Assembly (NCBI GenBank): GCA_002785165.1
Contig: PFMI01000027.1
Span: 1-19,621 of the forward strand
From: a bacterium (Candidatus Gribaldobacteria) CG_4_10_14_0_8_um_filter_33_9
Lineage (GTDB): Bacteria > Patescibacteriota > Minisyncoccia > Minisyncoccales > CG1-02-41-26
DNA: 19,621 nucleotides
Direction: 5' to 3'
Below are positions 7,529 to 16,900 of the stretch, in pieces. Position 1 is the stretch's first letter. Each line of letters starts with the position of its first letter. A model generated the notes under the pieces. The model saw only the letters and a list, made by a program, of their open reading frames with translations, made no database searches and was not told the origin of the DNA. The translations under genes were made by a program, and so were the position numbers.

Positions 7529-8029
7529 ATGTTAGATTTAGATACTGTTTTTTTTAAAACAAAATTGATTGTTAGTGAAGTGGATGGAATACTAACTTCT
7601 GGTCACATTTATGTAGATGAACTTGGTAATATTCCATTTAAAATGTTTAATACTAAAGATTTTGAAGCTATAAATTTATTAAAAAAATATTTTAAAATAA
7701 TTTTTTTATCATCAGATAATAAAATTAACTATAATTTTTTTAGAAGATTAAATATTCCTTTTTTCTATAATAATAAAAATAAAAAAAGCGAATTAATTCA
7801 AATATTAAACAAATATCAAGTAACACCAGAAGAGATTATCTATATAGGATCAACTTATTCTGACGTTCTTTGTATGCAAATGATACCGCTTTCTTTTTGT
7901 CCAGAAATGTCTGTTTATGAAGTTATGAACCTAGCTTCTATGGTTATATCGATTTGTGGTGGGGATGGTGTTTTTATTGAAATATATAATTTGTTAAAAA
8001 AAGAAATTAATAAAAGGATATCTGGTTAA
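7529..8029 (+). CDS. KdsC-like HAD protein with degenerate active site
   Basis: A 166-residue protein aligning by eye along its length with KdsC-type HAD phosphatases. The usual DVDGVLTDG is VSEVDGILTSG here, so the nucleophile Asp is Glu17, while Asp19 is kept. Motif II reads FLSSDN rather than ITGR. Motif III Lys86 remains. The metal-binding GDDxxD reads GSTYSD, losing two acidic residues. The C-terminal GG-x-G (ICGGDGVFIEIYNLL) is conserved. It is therefore either catalytically dead, with a structural or regulatory role, or does different chemistry. ATG 7529 is preferred because AAAGGA lies at 7517-7522; a TTG at 7490 lacks such support. It closes the sugar cassette. Confidence 0.72.
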   Translation: MLDLDTVFFKTKLIVSEVDGILTSGHIYVDELGNIPFKMFNTKDFEAINLLKKYFKIIFLSSDNKINYNFFRRLNIPFFYNNKNKKSELIQILNKYQVTPEEIIYIGSTYSDVLCMQMIPLSFCPEMSVYEVMNLASMVISICGGDGVFIEIYNLLKKEINKRISG

Positions 8030-8032
8030 ATT

Positions 8033-10300
8033 ATGCTTAGTAATCTTCGTGGATTATGGATTACTGATGATAATATATTTGTTCCTACAGTTTCTGGAAT
8101 AAATGTATTTAATAATGATGGGTCATTATTACTAAATCATATCGGTGAGTTTGATTATTTAGAATATTATTCTCAAATAACTTTTAATGAGTATACTCCT
8201 AAAGATAATTTTCAAGTAAAAATAATAATTCCCCAAGGTAGTGATATTTATAATTATACAACAATTAGTGGCCATGATGTATATTTTAAAACACTAGAAG
8301 ATGAGGAACTTTATTTCTATAATGAAGTTTGGAATCCTATAGGAGAATCTATCTTTTGGATAAAAGTTCCGGTATCAGGTACAAATACTGTTAATATATT
8401 TTTTGGAAACTCAGCTTATTCGGAATATAATGGTGAAAATGATTTAAATACGGTATTATTAATTTCATCAAACACTACTGATGGTAGTACTACATTTATA
8501 GATGAGGGGGCTGGAATAAATTCTACGAAAGTTATTTATAAAGTAGGTAATGTTCACCATGAAATTGACCAAACGAAATTTGGTTCTTCGAGTATTTATT
8601 TTGATGGTTCAGGAGATCGTTTATGGACTACTCATGTTGATTTTTCTCTAGGAACAGAAGATTTTACTATAGATTTTTGGGCTAGGCCAGTAAGTGGTGG
8701 TGGTGGTAATTATGCTAGGTATATACAAATAGGACCTAATAGTACAAACGGTGGATTATGGATATACAAAGATACCTCTAATCCAGGAAGATTACAGGTA
8801 GCTGTTTATTATAATGCTTATGTTACTGTTATATCTCCTTCTTCTGCTACAGAAATGCCAAATGATATTTGGACATATGTAACAGTAGTTAGAACTAATG
8901 GTAATTCATATAAATTATTTTTGAATGGTATTTTAAAAGCCTCTAATACAGTTTCTACCCTTGGAAATAATATAACTCAAACTACTATTAGTATTGGTTC
9001 AAATATAAGAAATTCAGAATCATATAACGGTTATTTAGACGATATTCGTGTTTATAAGGGGATGGTTTTATACACAAGTAATTTTTCCCAACCGACTAGA
9101 AAATATATAATGCCTACTGGATACCATAAAGGAAGCGGTCAAAAAGTTTTTATATTTTTTGATGATTTCAATGGTATTTCTGATAGACTACATCTATCAT
9201 CCCAATCTTGGTCATCATATCCTGAACCAGATTTTAATGTTAGTAATAGTTTATTACGTGTAACATCAACATATTACACTGGAGATTATTCTTATGCTTT
9301 GTTAAATTATAGTACTTTTTATTTTCCATTTGTTGTGGATATATATATTCCTAATGTTGTTTCTAAAGGAACTAGTAATCAATCCTTTGGTTTGTATCTT
9401 AATTCTCCAGGCGATGGTGTATATTTATTTCCTGAAGGTAGTTATAATAGACTTATTAAATTTAACGATAGTTATTTTTATGATCCTGAATTTGATACTG
9501 GTTTTCAAGCCGTAGCTTCTACTTTTTCTTTTTATTTTTGTCAAAATAAACTTAGATTAAAAGTTGATAGAGGAGCAACATCATTTGATAAAACTTGGAT
9601 AGGTACTACAGCTTTAACAGCTAGATATCTTAGATTTTTCGAAAATTATTCTGCCGAATATTATGTTGACTGGGTTAGAATACGAGAATATAATGCAAAT
9701 GATATTATTGGATATTATGAATCTTATAATCAACATGGAGTAGGTTTCGGTGATCTTGCTGTTACTTCGAACTATTTATGGGCTGATAATACATATCTTT
9801 ATATGTCTACTCAAATAAGCGGTGTGTATAGAGCACCGTTATCTAGTATTGAAATCTCTTCTGATATTTATGAATTTTTATCTGCCCCTAATTTAACATC
9901 AAATGTAACTTTGGCTTTACATGGGGCTGGTAATTATTTATGTATAACAACTAATTCTGGAGTTGATCATATTAACTTAGTTAGTGAGGAAAGAGGGTAT
10001 AAATATATTAATGATTTATCAAAATGTTTTCAAACATCCAATGGCGGATTTTATTATATACAAGAAGATAAACTTTGTTGTGTTTATAGTACAGTATCTG
10101 GGGTTATAAATCCAGATTATATATATGAAAACGAATTGTTATTTGTAACCTCTATAAATGATATATACGTAACTGAAAATACATCAACCCATAGTGGTGG
10201 AAATGTTATATTTTTGGCTACAGATAATGGAGTTCATATTATAGAAGAAAAACGTGGAGATGAAATTAATTCTAGAATAAAACGATATTTTATAGATTAA
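8033..10300 (+). CDS. LamG/DUF2341 virion-appendage-like protein
   Basis: A 755-residue multidomain beta protein. Residues about 45-140 fit DUF2341 (the WNPIGESIFWIKVP and NIFFGNSAYSEYNG segments). Residues about 150-355 form a LamG/concanavalin-like domain with AGINSTKVIY, FGSSSIYFDGSGDRLWT, DFTIDFWARP, FLNGILKAS and GYLDDIRVYKG. Residues about 365-565 resemble a second DUF2341-linked beta sandwich. Short propeller-like strands occur at both ends (NIFVPTVSGINVF, YLYMSTQISGVY, YLCITTNSGVDHI, VIFLATDNGVHII). Such architectures bind surface glycans and are common in phage tail fibres or appendages. No signal peptide or sorting signal is seen, which favours a virion protein over a secreted one. 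The function is inferred from domains and context. Confidence 0.72.
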   Translation: MLSNLRGLWITDDNIFVPTVSGINVFNNDGSLLLNHIGEFDYLEYYSQITFNEYTPKDNFQVKIIIPQGSDIYNYTTISGHDVYFKTLEDEELYFYNEVWNPIGESIFWIKVPVSGTNTVNIFFGNSAYSEYNGENDLNTVLLISSNTTDGSTTFIDEGAGINSTKVIYKVGNVHHEIDQTKFGSSSIYFDGSGDRLWTTHVDFSLGTEDFTIDFWARPVSGGGGNYARYIQIGPNSTNGGLWIYKDTSNPGRLQVAVYYNAYVTVISPSSATEMPNDIWTYVTVVRTNGNSYKLFLNGILKASNTVSTLGNNITQTTISIGSNIRNSESYNGYLDDIRVYKGMVLYTSNFSQPTRKYIMPTGYHKGSGQKVFIFFDDFNGISDRLHLSSQSWSSYPEPDFNVSNSLLRVTSTYYTGDYSYALLNYSTFYFPFVVDIYIPNVVSKGTSNQSFGLYLNSPGDGVYLFPEGSYNRLIKFNDSYFYDPEFDTGFQAVASTFSFYFCQNKLRLKVDRGATSFDKTWIGTTALTARYLRFFENYSAEYYVDWVRIREYNANDIIGYYESYNQHGVGFGDLAVTSNYLWADNTYLYMSTQISGVYRAPLSSIEISSDIYEFLSAPNLTSNVTLALHGAGNYLCITTNSGVDHINLVSEERGYKYINDLSKCFQTSNGGFYYIQEDKLCCVYSTVSGVINPDYIYENELLFVTSINDIYVTENTSTHSGGNVIFLATDNGVHIIEEKRGDEINSRIKRYFID

Positions 10301-10303
10301 TCC

Positions 10304-10331
10304 TTGACAAATTGAAAATAATGATTATTTT
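10304..10331 (+). promoter_or_regulatory. Sigma70-type promoter candidate before the replication operon
   Basis: A perfect -35 hexamer TTGACA (10304-10309) is followed after 16 bases by TATTTT (10326-10331), a 4/6 match to the -10 consensus. It lies in the only sizeable gap between the LamG gene and the clamp-loader gene. Transcription would begin near 10338, leaving a short leader before the SD at 10353-10359. This is a match by eye, but its position between functional modules makes it plausible. Confidence 0.5.
10315..10331. promoter_or_regulatory. 17-bp perfect palindrome overlapping the promoter (operator candidate)
   Basis: AAAATAATGATTATTTT is an 8-bp perfect inverted repeat around a central G. 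It covers most of the spacer and the -10 element of the promoter candidate, where a bound dimeric repressor would block RNA polymerase. It loosely recalls AT-rich Fur-type sites, but no regulator can be named. An RNA hairpin terminator is unlikely because the stem is A/T-only. Confidence 0.4.
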
Positions 10332-10363
10332 TGTAAATCACAGAACCAATCGAAAGGGATTTT

Positions 10364-11419
10364 ATGCTTGTAAGAAGAGATAGCAAAACTGCAGCAAACG
10401 ATTTAAATACTGTATATAGACCTTGTACTACCGATGAAGTATTAGGTAATAAAACTAATATGAATATTATAAAAAGAGGGCTTGATTCTACTAATCTGGC
10501 CCATACTTTTTTATTCACTGGTGATGCTGGGTGCGGTAAAACAAGTGCGGCTAGAATTATAGCCCTTGGTCTAAATTGTATGAAATATGATACTTCATCG
10601 TCAAACCCCTGTTTGAAATGTATATCTTGTTTATCGATACTAAATCATAATAGTATTGATGTTATGGAAATTAACGTTGGGCAAAGTGGTGGAAAAGATG
10701 CTGTAGATAACATAGTTCGTGATTTGCCTAGTTCACCCTTTAACGCTAGATATAAAGTTGCTATTTTTGATGAAGCCCATAAATTGACATCTGCGGCTCA
10801 AGATTTACTTTTAAAAGTTATAGAAGATGGATATAAACATGTATATTTTATTTTTTGTACCAACCAACCAGAAAAATTAACTGATACTTTTATTACAAGA
10901 TGTAATGTAATGCATTTTAGTAGAATATCAGAAAATTTAATATTATCAATATTAAAAAATGTAGCCGAATTTGAGGGGATGAATTACAACTTAGATGTTT
11001 TAAAAAATATAGCAAGTGAAAGCAGAGGTATACCAAGACAGGCATTAGTTTGGTTGAAACAAGTAAATGATGATGGAAATTGGACTATAGATAGTTCTAA
11101 TAGTATAATAGGGGCACTAAGTGATGAATTTGAAACTAATACTGTTGATATAACAAAGGCATTATTAGAAGGAAAGTTTAAAGAAGCTGTGGTTATATAT
11201 GATAAATTAAAAAAAGAAATACAGGCTGAGCGTATTAGGATCAGTATTGTGGCCTATATAATTGGATGCTTAAAAAGATCAAAAAACTTTTCGGAAGGAA
11301 AAAAATTTTCTGACATACTTGATATTTTATCCTCACCTATTTTTGAACAAGGTAAATTAGGTGATTATAAATTATATAATTATTTTTTTAAAATAGTTTG
11401 TATTACAAAAAATAAATAA
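10364..11419 (+). CDS. dnaX-like: DnaX-like clamp-loader ATPase (DNA polymerase III gamma/tau-type)
   Basis: A 351-residue AAA+ protein expected to load a sliding clamp. Walker A is GDAGCGKT (53-60). Cys72, Cys83, Cys86 and Cys89 form the zinc module typical of DnaX (CLKCISC core). Walker B/DEAH is IFDEAHK (134-140), sensor 1 is FCTNQPEK, and ITRCNVMHF (177-185) corresponds to the SRC arginine-finger motif with Thr in place of Ser. It ends soon after the AAA+ and collar-like regions, without the tau extension that contacts the replicative polymerase and helicase. No delta subunit or clamp gene is in the window. SD AAAGGGA (10353-10359) serves ATG 10364. It stands at the head of the replication operon, 9 bases before the polymerase gene. 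Confidence 0.88.
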   Translation: MLVRRDSKTAANDLNTVYRPCTTDEVLGNKTNMNIIKRGLDSTNLAHTFLFTGDAGCGKTSAARIIALGLNCMKYDTSSSNPCLKCISCLSILNHNSIDVMEINVGQSGGKDAVDNIVRDLPSSPFNARYKVAIFDEAHKLTSAAQDLLLKVIEDGYKHVYFIFCTNQPEKLTDTFITRCNVMHFSRISENLILSILKNVAEFEGMNYNLDVLKNIASESRGIPRQALVWLKQVNDDGNWTIDSSNSIIGALSDEFETNTVDITKALLEGKFKEAVVIYDKLKKEIQAERIRISIVAYIIGCLKRSKNFSEGKKFSDILDILSSPIFEQGKLGDYKLYNYFFKIVCITKNK

Positions 11420-11428
11420 GGTTTTATT

Positions 11429-13342
11429 ATGTCTACTGTTTTTGAACAAAAAGTTATAAGATTACCTAAACCAAATTATTCCTATATAAAATCATCGGAA
11501 AAAGCTAAGGAAATTTTAAATACTTTATCGAATTATAAAGTATTAGAAATTGATACTGAAACTACTGGGTTAGACCCATACACTTCTAAAGTATCTTTAT
11601 TGCAAATTGGTACTTCAAACAAAGCATATATATTTGATATGCGATCTGATACTGAGTTTAGTGATATTTCTTGGGATTTATTCAAACCTATTTTAACTAG
11701 TGCTAATATACTTAAATTATTACAAAATGCAGTATTTGATATGAAAATGATAAAGGTTCATGGTGGATATTATATTAAAAATATATATGATACCATGTTA
11801 GTAGAACAATTATTTCAATTAGGTTTAAATATGCGCGGGGCTGATTTAGAATCTTTAGTATATAAATATTTGAGAATAACTATTGACAAAGAACCGCGTA
11901 ATACATTCTCAGATTATTATCAGAAATTTGAACCATTTCAACTTGAATATGCTGCTAATGATGTTTTGGTACTTAATATGATTAGAAATTTGCAAATACC
12001 AAAAATAATAGAGGATGAATTAAAAGATGTTTGTAGACTAGAATTTGAGTTTACAAAACCAATGTGTGAAATGGAATTAAATGGAATTTGTTTTGATATA
12101 AATAAGCATAGAAATATATTGTGTGAGATAGAAGCGGAGAAAGAAAAATATAAAAAAATTGTTGAAAGTAAGCTAAATTTTACTAAAAATCAAATTACAT
12201 TATTTGATATTTCTTTAATTAATATTGATAGTAACGCACAATTATTAGAAGCGTTAAATAAATATGGGTTATCTATTCCAAATACAGATATAAAAACTCT
12301 TTCAAAATATAAAGATCTACCAATTATTGATGAATTATTGAATTATCGTAGAGCTCAAAAATTTATTTCTACTTATGGAGAAAATTTAATAGCGAAGATA
12401 CATTCTATTACAAATAGATTGCATACTGAGTTTAGACAAATGGTTTCTACTGGTAGAATGTCTAGTTCTAATCCAAACCTTCAAAATATTCCTAAAAAAC
12501 AAATATATAGAGGATGTTTTGTTTCTAAGTTTGATTATAATCTAATAACAGCGGATATGTCATCTTGCGAAGTTAGAATTTTAGCTAATTTATCTGCAGA
12601 TCCTTTATTTTTACATTGTTATAAGAATAATATAGATATTCATACTAAAACCGCATCAGAGATATTCGGAATTCCTATGGGTAAAATTAAGAAAACTGAT
12701 AGAGATGCAGCTAAAGCTTTAAATTTTGGTATTTTTTATGGATTAACAAATATTGGGTTGGCTATAAGGTTGGGTATAAACGAAGATAAAGCTCAAGAGA
12801 TTATAAATGCGTATTTTAAAAAATATAAAGGAGTAAAACGTTATTTGGATAAATCTGCTAAAGAAGCTGTTATTAAAAGATTTAGTAAATCTATAAGTGG
12901 TAGAAGAAGATATTATCCTTTCCCAGAACTTGGGCATCCTGATTTTAATAGAATTAAGATGGGGGTTGAAAGACAAGCAAAAAATATGGGAATTCAAGGA
13001 AGTAATGCAGATGTTCTAAAGCAAGGAATGATTTATTTAGTTGATAGATTAGAAAAATTTAGATCTGATGCAAAATTATTATTAGTAGTTCATGATGAGG
13101 CTGTTGTAGAATGTCACAAATCTGATCGGTATGAGGTAGCTAAAATTGTGGAACAATCTATCATAGACGGTTTTGCTGATTATTTTGATTTAGTTCCAAT
13201 GGAAACACAAGCATTAATAGGACCTTGTTGGTTAAAAAATTCCTGCGGAAATAAAATTTCTGATAAAGATTGTGATGGAACAGAGTTTATATTTGATTCT
13301 GATAGTAAATTACAATGTATAAAATGTGGGAACAAAATTTAA
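11429..13342 (+). CDS. polA-like: Family A DNA polymerase with 3'-5' exonuclease and C-terminal zinc ribbon
   Basis: A 637-residue replicative-type family A polymerase. The exonuclease domain has D42-T-E44 (LEIDTETTG), D104 (NAVFDMKM) and Y174...D178 (YAAND), so proofreading should be active. The polymerase domain has motif A with D376 (TADMSSCEVRIL), motif B R425-xxx-K429-xxx-F433-xxx-Y437 (RDAAKALNFGIFYG) and motif C VVHDE (553-557). There is no 5'-3' nuclease domain, as expected for phage enzymes. After the palm, residues about 600-637 carry C606, C615, C630 and C633 in a zinc-ribbon arrangement ending CIKCGNKI, not typical of this family. The SD AAGG precedes ATG 11429. It lies between the clamp loader and dUTPase genes. 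Confidence 0.93.
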   Translation: MSTVFEQKVIRLPKPNYSYIKSSEKAKEILNTLSNYKVLEIDTETTGLDPYTSKVSLLQIGTSNKAYIFDMRSDTEFSDISWDLFKPILTSANILKLLQNAVFDMKMIKVHGGYYIKNIYDTMLVEQLFQLGLNMRGADLESLVYKYLRITIDKEPRNTFSDYYQKFEPFQLEYAANDVLVLNMIRNLQIPKIIEDELKDVCRLEFEFTKPMCEMELNGICFDINKHRNILCEIEAEKEKYKKIVESKLNFTKNQITLFDISLINIDSNAQLLEALNKYGLSIPNTDIKTLSKYKDLPIIDELLNYRRAQKFISTYGENLIAKIHSITNRLHTEFRQMVSTGRMSSSNPNLQNIPKKQIYRGCFVSKFDYNLITADMSSCEVRILANLSADPLFLHCYKNNIDIHTKTASEIFGIPMGKIKKTDRDAAKALNFGIFYGLTNIGLAIRLGINEDKAQEIINAYFKKYKGVKRYLDKSAKEAVIKRFSKSISGRRRYYPFPELGHPDFNRIKMGVERQAKNMGIQGSNADVLKQGMIYLVDRLEKFRSDAKLLLVVHDEAVVECHKSDRYEVAKIVEQSIIDGFADYFDLVPMETQALIGPCWLKNSCGNKISDKDCDGTEFIFDSDSKLQCIKCGNKI

Positions 13343-13393
13343 TATGATGTGTTCAATACTTTGTATCGAATTTATTATTTATGAGGTAACAAT

Positions 13394-13903
13394 ATGACGT
13401 TTAATATTGGTCCAGTAAATTTAAAAAGATTAAGCAAGTATGCAATAATTCCTGAATATGTTTATGATTATGCTTCATGTTGTGATTTATCAAGTATAGA
13501 AGATTATATTTTTTTACCGATGGATAGAAAATTAGTTAGAACTGGGTGGGCAATGGAATTGCCACATGGTTTTGATGCTCAAATCAGGGCTAAAAGCGGT
13601 ATTTCAATTAAAAAAGGATTAACTTTGATTAATGGAGTGGGTACTATAGATCATGATTATAGAGGTGAATTACTTATTCCTATTATAAATCTTAATGTAA
13701 ATAAAGTAAGTTTGAAACGTGGTGAAAAAATAGCACAATTATGTTTCTCTCATGTTTGTAAAACATCAGGTTTTAGAGAAGTGGAAGTATTACCTGATAC
13801 TCTGAGAGGAGATGGGGGTTTTGGTTCTACAGGTAAGTCAACTACCACTGAACAAGTTCAGGTGTTTTCACCAGTGGTGAAATATAAAAATTGGAGGATA
13901 TAA
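13394..13903 (+). CDS. dut: Trimeric dUTPase
   Basis: A 169-residue enzyme hydrolysing dUTP to dUMP and pyrophosphate, keeping uracil out of DNA and feeding dTMP synthesis. All five family motifs are present in order: I as ASCCDLSS (usual 'AGYDL' altered), II as RAKSGIS (66-72), III as GTIDHDYRGE with catalytic D86, IV as RGEKIAQL, and V as RGDGGFGSTG near residues 138-147 before an extra 20-residue tail. The motif V glycine-rich arm shows the intact trimer-type active site. GAGGT (13383-13387) provides the SD. Its stop is six bases before the reductase ATG, so both supply deoxynucleotides. Confidence 0.93.
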   Translation: MTFNIGPVNLKRLSKYAIIPEYVYDYASCCDLSSIEDYIFLPMDRKLVRTGWAMELPHGFDAQIRAKSGISIKKGLTLINGVGTIDHDYRGELLIPIINLNVNKVSLKRGEKIAQLCFSHVCKTSGFREVEVLPDTLRGDGGFGSTGKSTTTEQVQVFSPVVKYKNWRI

Positions 13904-13909
13904 ATTGAT

Positions 13910-16900
13910 ATGGGTAATTCTAAATTATCTTCAAATGGTTTAAAAATAGCACAAGTTAGATATTTTTTAGAAAATGTAGATAAAGATTGGGAAGATGTTT
14001 CTAGAAGAATAGGGCGTGGGGTTGGAAGAGTAGAAAATGGAAATTCTCAAGTATGGGAAGATAAATTTTCTAATATGATATATGAGATGGATTTTCTCCC
14101 TGGGGGTAGAATAATAAGGAATGTGGGAAGAAATAAAGGATCTTTATTTAATTGTTTTGTAATTCCTATAGAAGATTCTATTGAAGAAATTGGACAATTT
14201 CTAAAAGATTCTTTGACTCTCTGGAGTGAGGGGGGAGGAATTGGTACTAATTTTTCAAATTTACGTCCTAGAGGTGCTATAATTAAAGGAAAAGGAGGTA
14301 ATTCTTCTGGTCCTGTAAGTTTTCTTGAGGCAGCCGATGCTGTAGCTTCTACGATAGAGAGCGGTGGACAACGTCGTGCTGCAGGACTTGCCTGTATGAA
14401 TGTATCTCATCCAGATATATTAGAGTTTATTGATGCGAAAATAGTACATGGAAAGATTTCTCATTTTAATTTATCTGTACTAGTCGATGAAGAATTTTTG
14501 GAGGCTGTGGAGTCTGATGGACTTTGGGAATTTAAATTTGCTCAACAAAGTATGGGTACTATAAAAGCTAGAATTATATGGGATAAAATTATTTCGAATA
14601 TGATTAAGCACGCCGAGCCAGGATTACTTAATTGGGATAATATGAGAAGTAATAATAGTTATTACTATGATCCTGTAATATCTACAAATCCATGTATTAC
14701 TGGTGATACTATGGTTTATGTGGCGGATGGTAGAAGGTATGTTGCTATTAAAACCCTTGCTGAAGAAGATAAGGATGTTCCAGTATTTTGTTTTAATGAA
14801 CAAACACATAAGCCTGAAGTTAAAATGATGCGTAGACCAAGGATTACAGGCAGAAATAAAAAAATATTAAAGGTAAATTTGGATGACGGGTCTAGTGTGC
14901 GTTGTACTGAAAACCATAAATTTTATATGAAGGATGGTAGTATTAAAAGAGCAGATGAGTTAGTTATGGGTGATAGGCTACATCATATGGTTTCATACCA
15001 CGCTTCACTGGAAGAAATTTTTAAAGGTTCTAATTCTAGATCGGCTGATTATGTGTGGTTAAATACTGATTTTTCTGCTACTTTAAGTGAACATAGACTT
15101 GTAGCTGAATTTAGTTTAGGTCGAAAGTTAAAAACAGGAGAACTAATACATCATAAAGACTATAATAGTTTAAATAATGCAATAGATAATTTAGTGGTTA
15201 TGACAAAAAAAGAACACGATATTCTACACACTAAAGATATGTTAGGGGAAAATAACCCAATGAATCGTTTTCCAGAAAAAAACTGGTTGATAAAACAAGA
15301 TTGGTCTGATAGTAACAACGGAAGGTTTAAAGGGTATACACCTGAACAGGTTTTTGATATTGCCGTTAAATATTCGATTGAATTAAAAAGAAAAGCTACA
15401 CAAGAAGAGTGGTATGAGTATTGTAGATCTCATGGTTTGCCTAATAGTAGATATTCTTTGGGTAATTATAGTTCTCCAAGCAAAATGCTTTTGGCGGCGG
15501 CAGAAAAAGCAGGTGTAGTAGCCCTTCAATACTCAGCTCATGTAAGAGAGTATAAAAAATATCTAGAGCTATTAACAGAAACTGATATGGATATTTTCTT
15601 TGAAGATGGTAGTATTTATGTAAATAAGCTATGTGATATGTGTGGAGAGATTTTCTCTGTTGTGTGGTGGAATAGGGAAAGAGCTTTTTGTTCTAGAGCT
15701 TGTTCTAGTAGGTATGCTCATAGTAATGAAGAACATAGAACTAATAAATTATTGGGGTATGCTAATAGACAACAAGAAACTAGGGTGAATCAAATTAAGT
15801 TGTACAGCGAATTAAAAAAGCGTTTAAATAGAGCGCCTATGAAAAAAGAGTGGGAAAAAGTATGTAAAAATGCTGGTATTTCTTATAGAATAAGAAGTAA
15901 AAAAGAAAAGAATTTCAATGAGCATTGTTTTATTTCATATAAAGAATTACAACAGGCTGCAGAGTTGAATTTTGTAGTAGTATCTATTGAAGAAGATGGT
16001 TATGATGATGTATATAATGGTACTGTAGATGGTAATCATAACTTTTATTTTATGGTTAGTGAGGATAAAACTAAAACCAAAAAAATCAAATATAACAATA
16101 TGTTATGTCGCCAATGTGGTGAGGTAATATTAGAATCTTATGGTAGCTGCAATTTAGGTTCATTAGTCTTACCTAATTTTATTACTGGTACCATTAATAC
16201 TAACTGGAAAAAATTAGAGGAAACAATAAAATTAGCTGTACGATTTTTAGATAATGTAATAGAATTGAATAAGTATTCTTTAAAACAGAATGATATAAAA
16301 GCCCATAACTCAAGACGAATAGGAATTGGTGTAATGGGAATGGCCGAATATTTATTTGCAAAAAAACTTAAGTATGGATCAAAGAAATCTGTAGAAGAGA
16401 TAGAGCGACTGATGCGATTTATTAGAGATATTATTTATGAAACATCTGTAGAATTATCAGTAGAGAAGGGGGCTTTTCCTAAATTTGATTCTGTAGCTTA
16501 TGGTAAAGCTCATTTCGTAAGGACTCTTCCAGCTAAATTAAGGATGGATATTAAGGATAAAGGGATAAGAAATGTAACTTGTATGGCATTGGCTCCTACT
16601 GGTACTATTAGTTTATTACCAGAAGTTTCTTCAGGAATAGAGCCTTTATTTAAAAAAGCATATAGACGTAATGATAGAGTTAGTGAACGTATTTATGTTC
16701 ATCCTATATATAAGGGATTATTAGAAAAAGGGGAAGATATACCAGAATGGTTTGTAGATTCAGAAGATATAAAACCAGAAGATCATTTTGAAATACAGGC
16801 TGTTTCTCAAAAATATGTAGACTCAGCTGTTAGTAAATGTATTTCTCATAATACTAGAATAGAAACACAAGATGGTTTAATAAAAATATCTGATACAAAT

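Noticed and set aside
10315..10332. Palindrome plus T-run read as an intrinsic terminator of the LamG gene
   Set aside because: The stem is A/T-only with a one-base centre, too weak for an intrinsic terminator; overlap with a good -35/-10 pair favours an operator.
13348..13379. TGTTCA-17-TATTAT as a promoter before dut
   Set aside because: The -35 is poor and the start would fall inside the dut Shine-Dalgarno, so the SD could not be transcribed properly.
16106..16116. Alternative intein 1 end at MLC, making Cys733 the +1 residue
   Set aside because: The intein would end in Leu and the spliced reductase would read NPCRQCGE, destroying the conserved NPCGE; the junction before CGE restores it.
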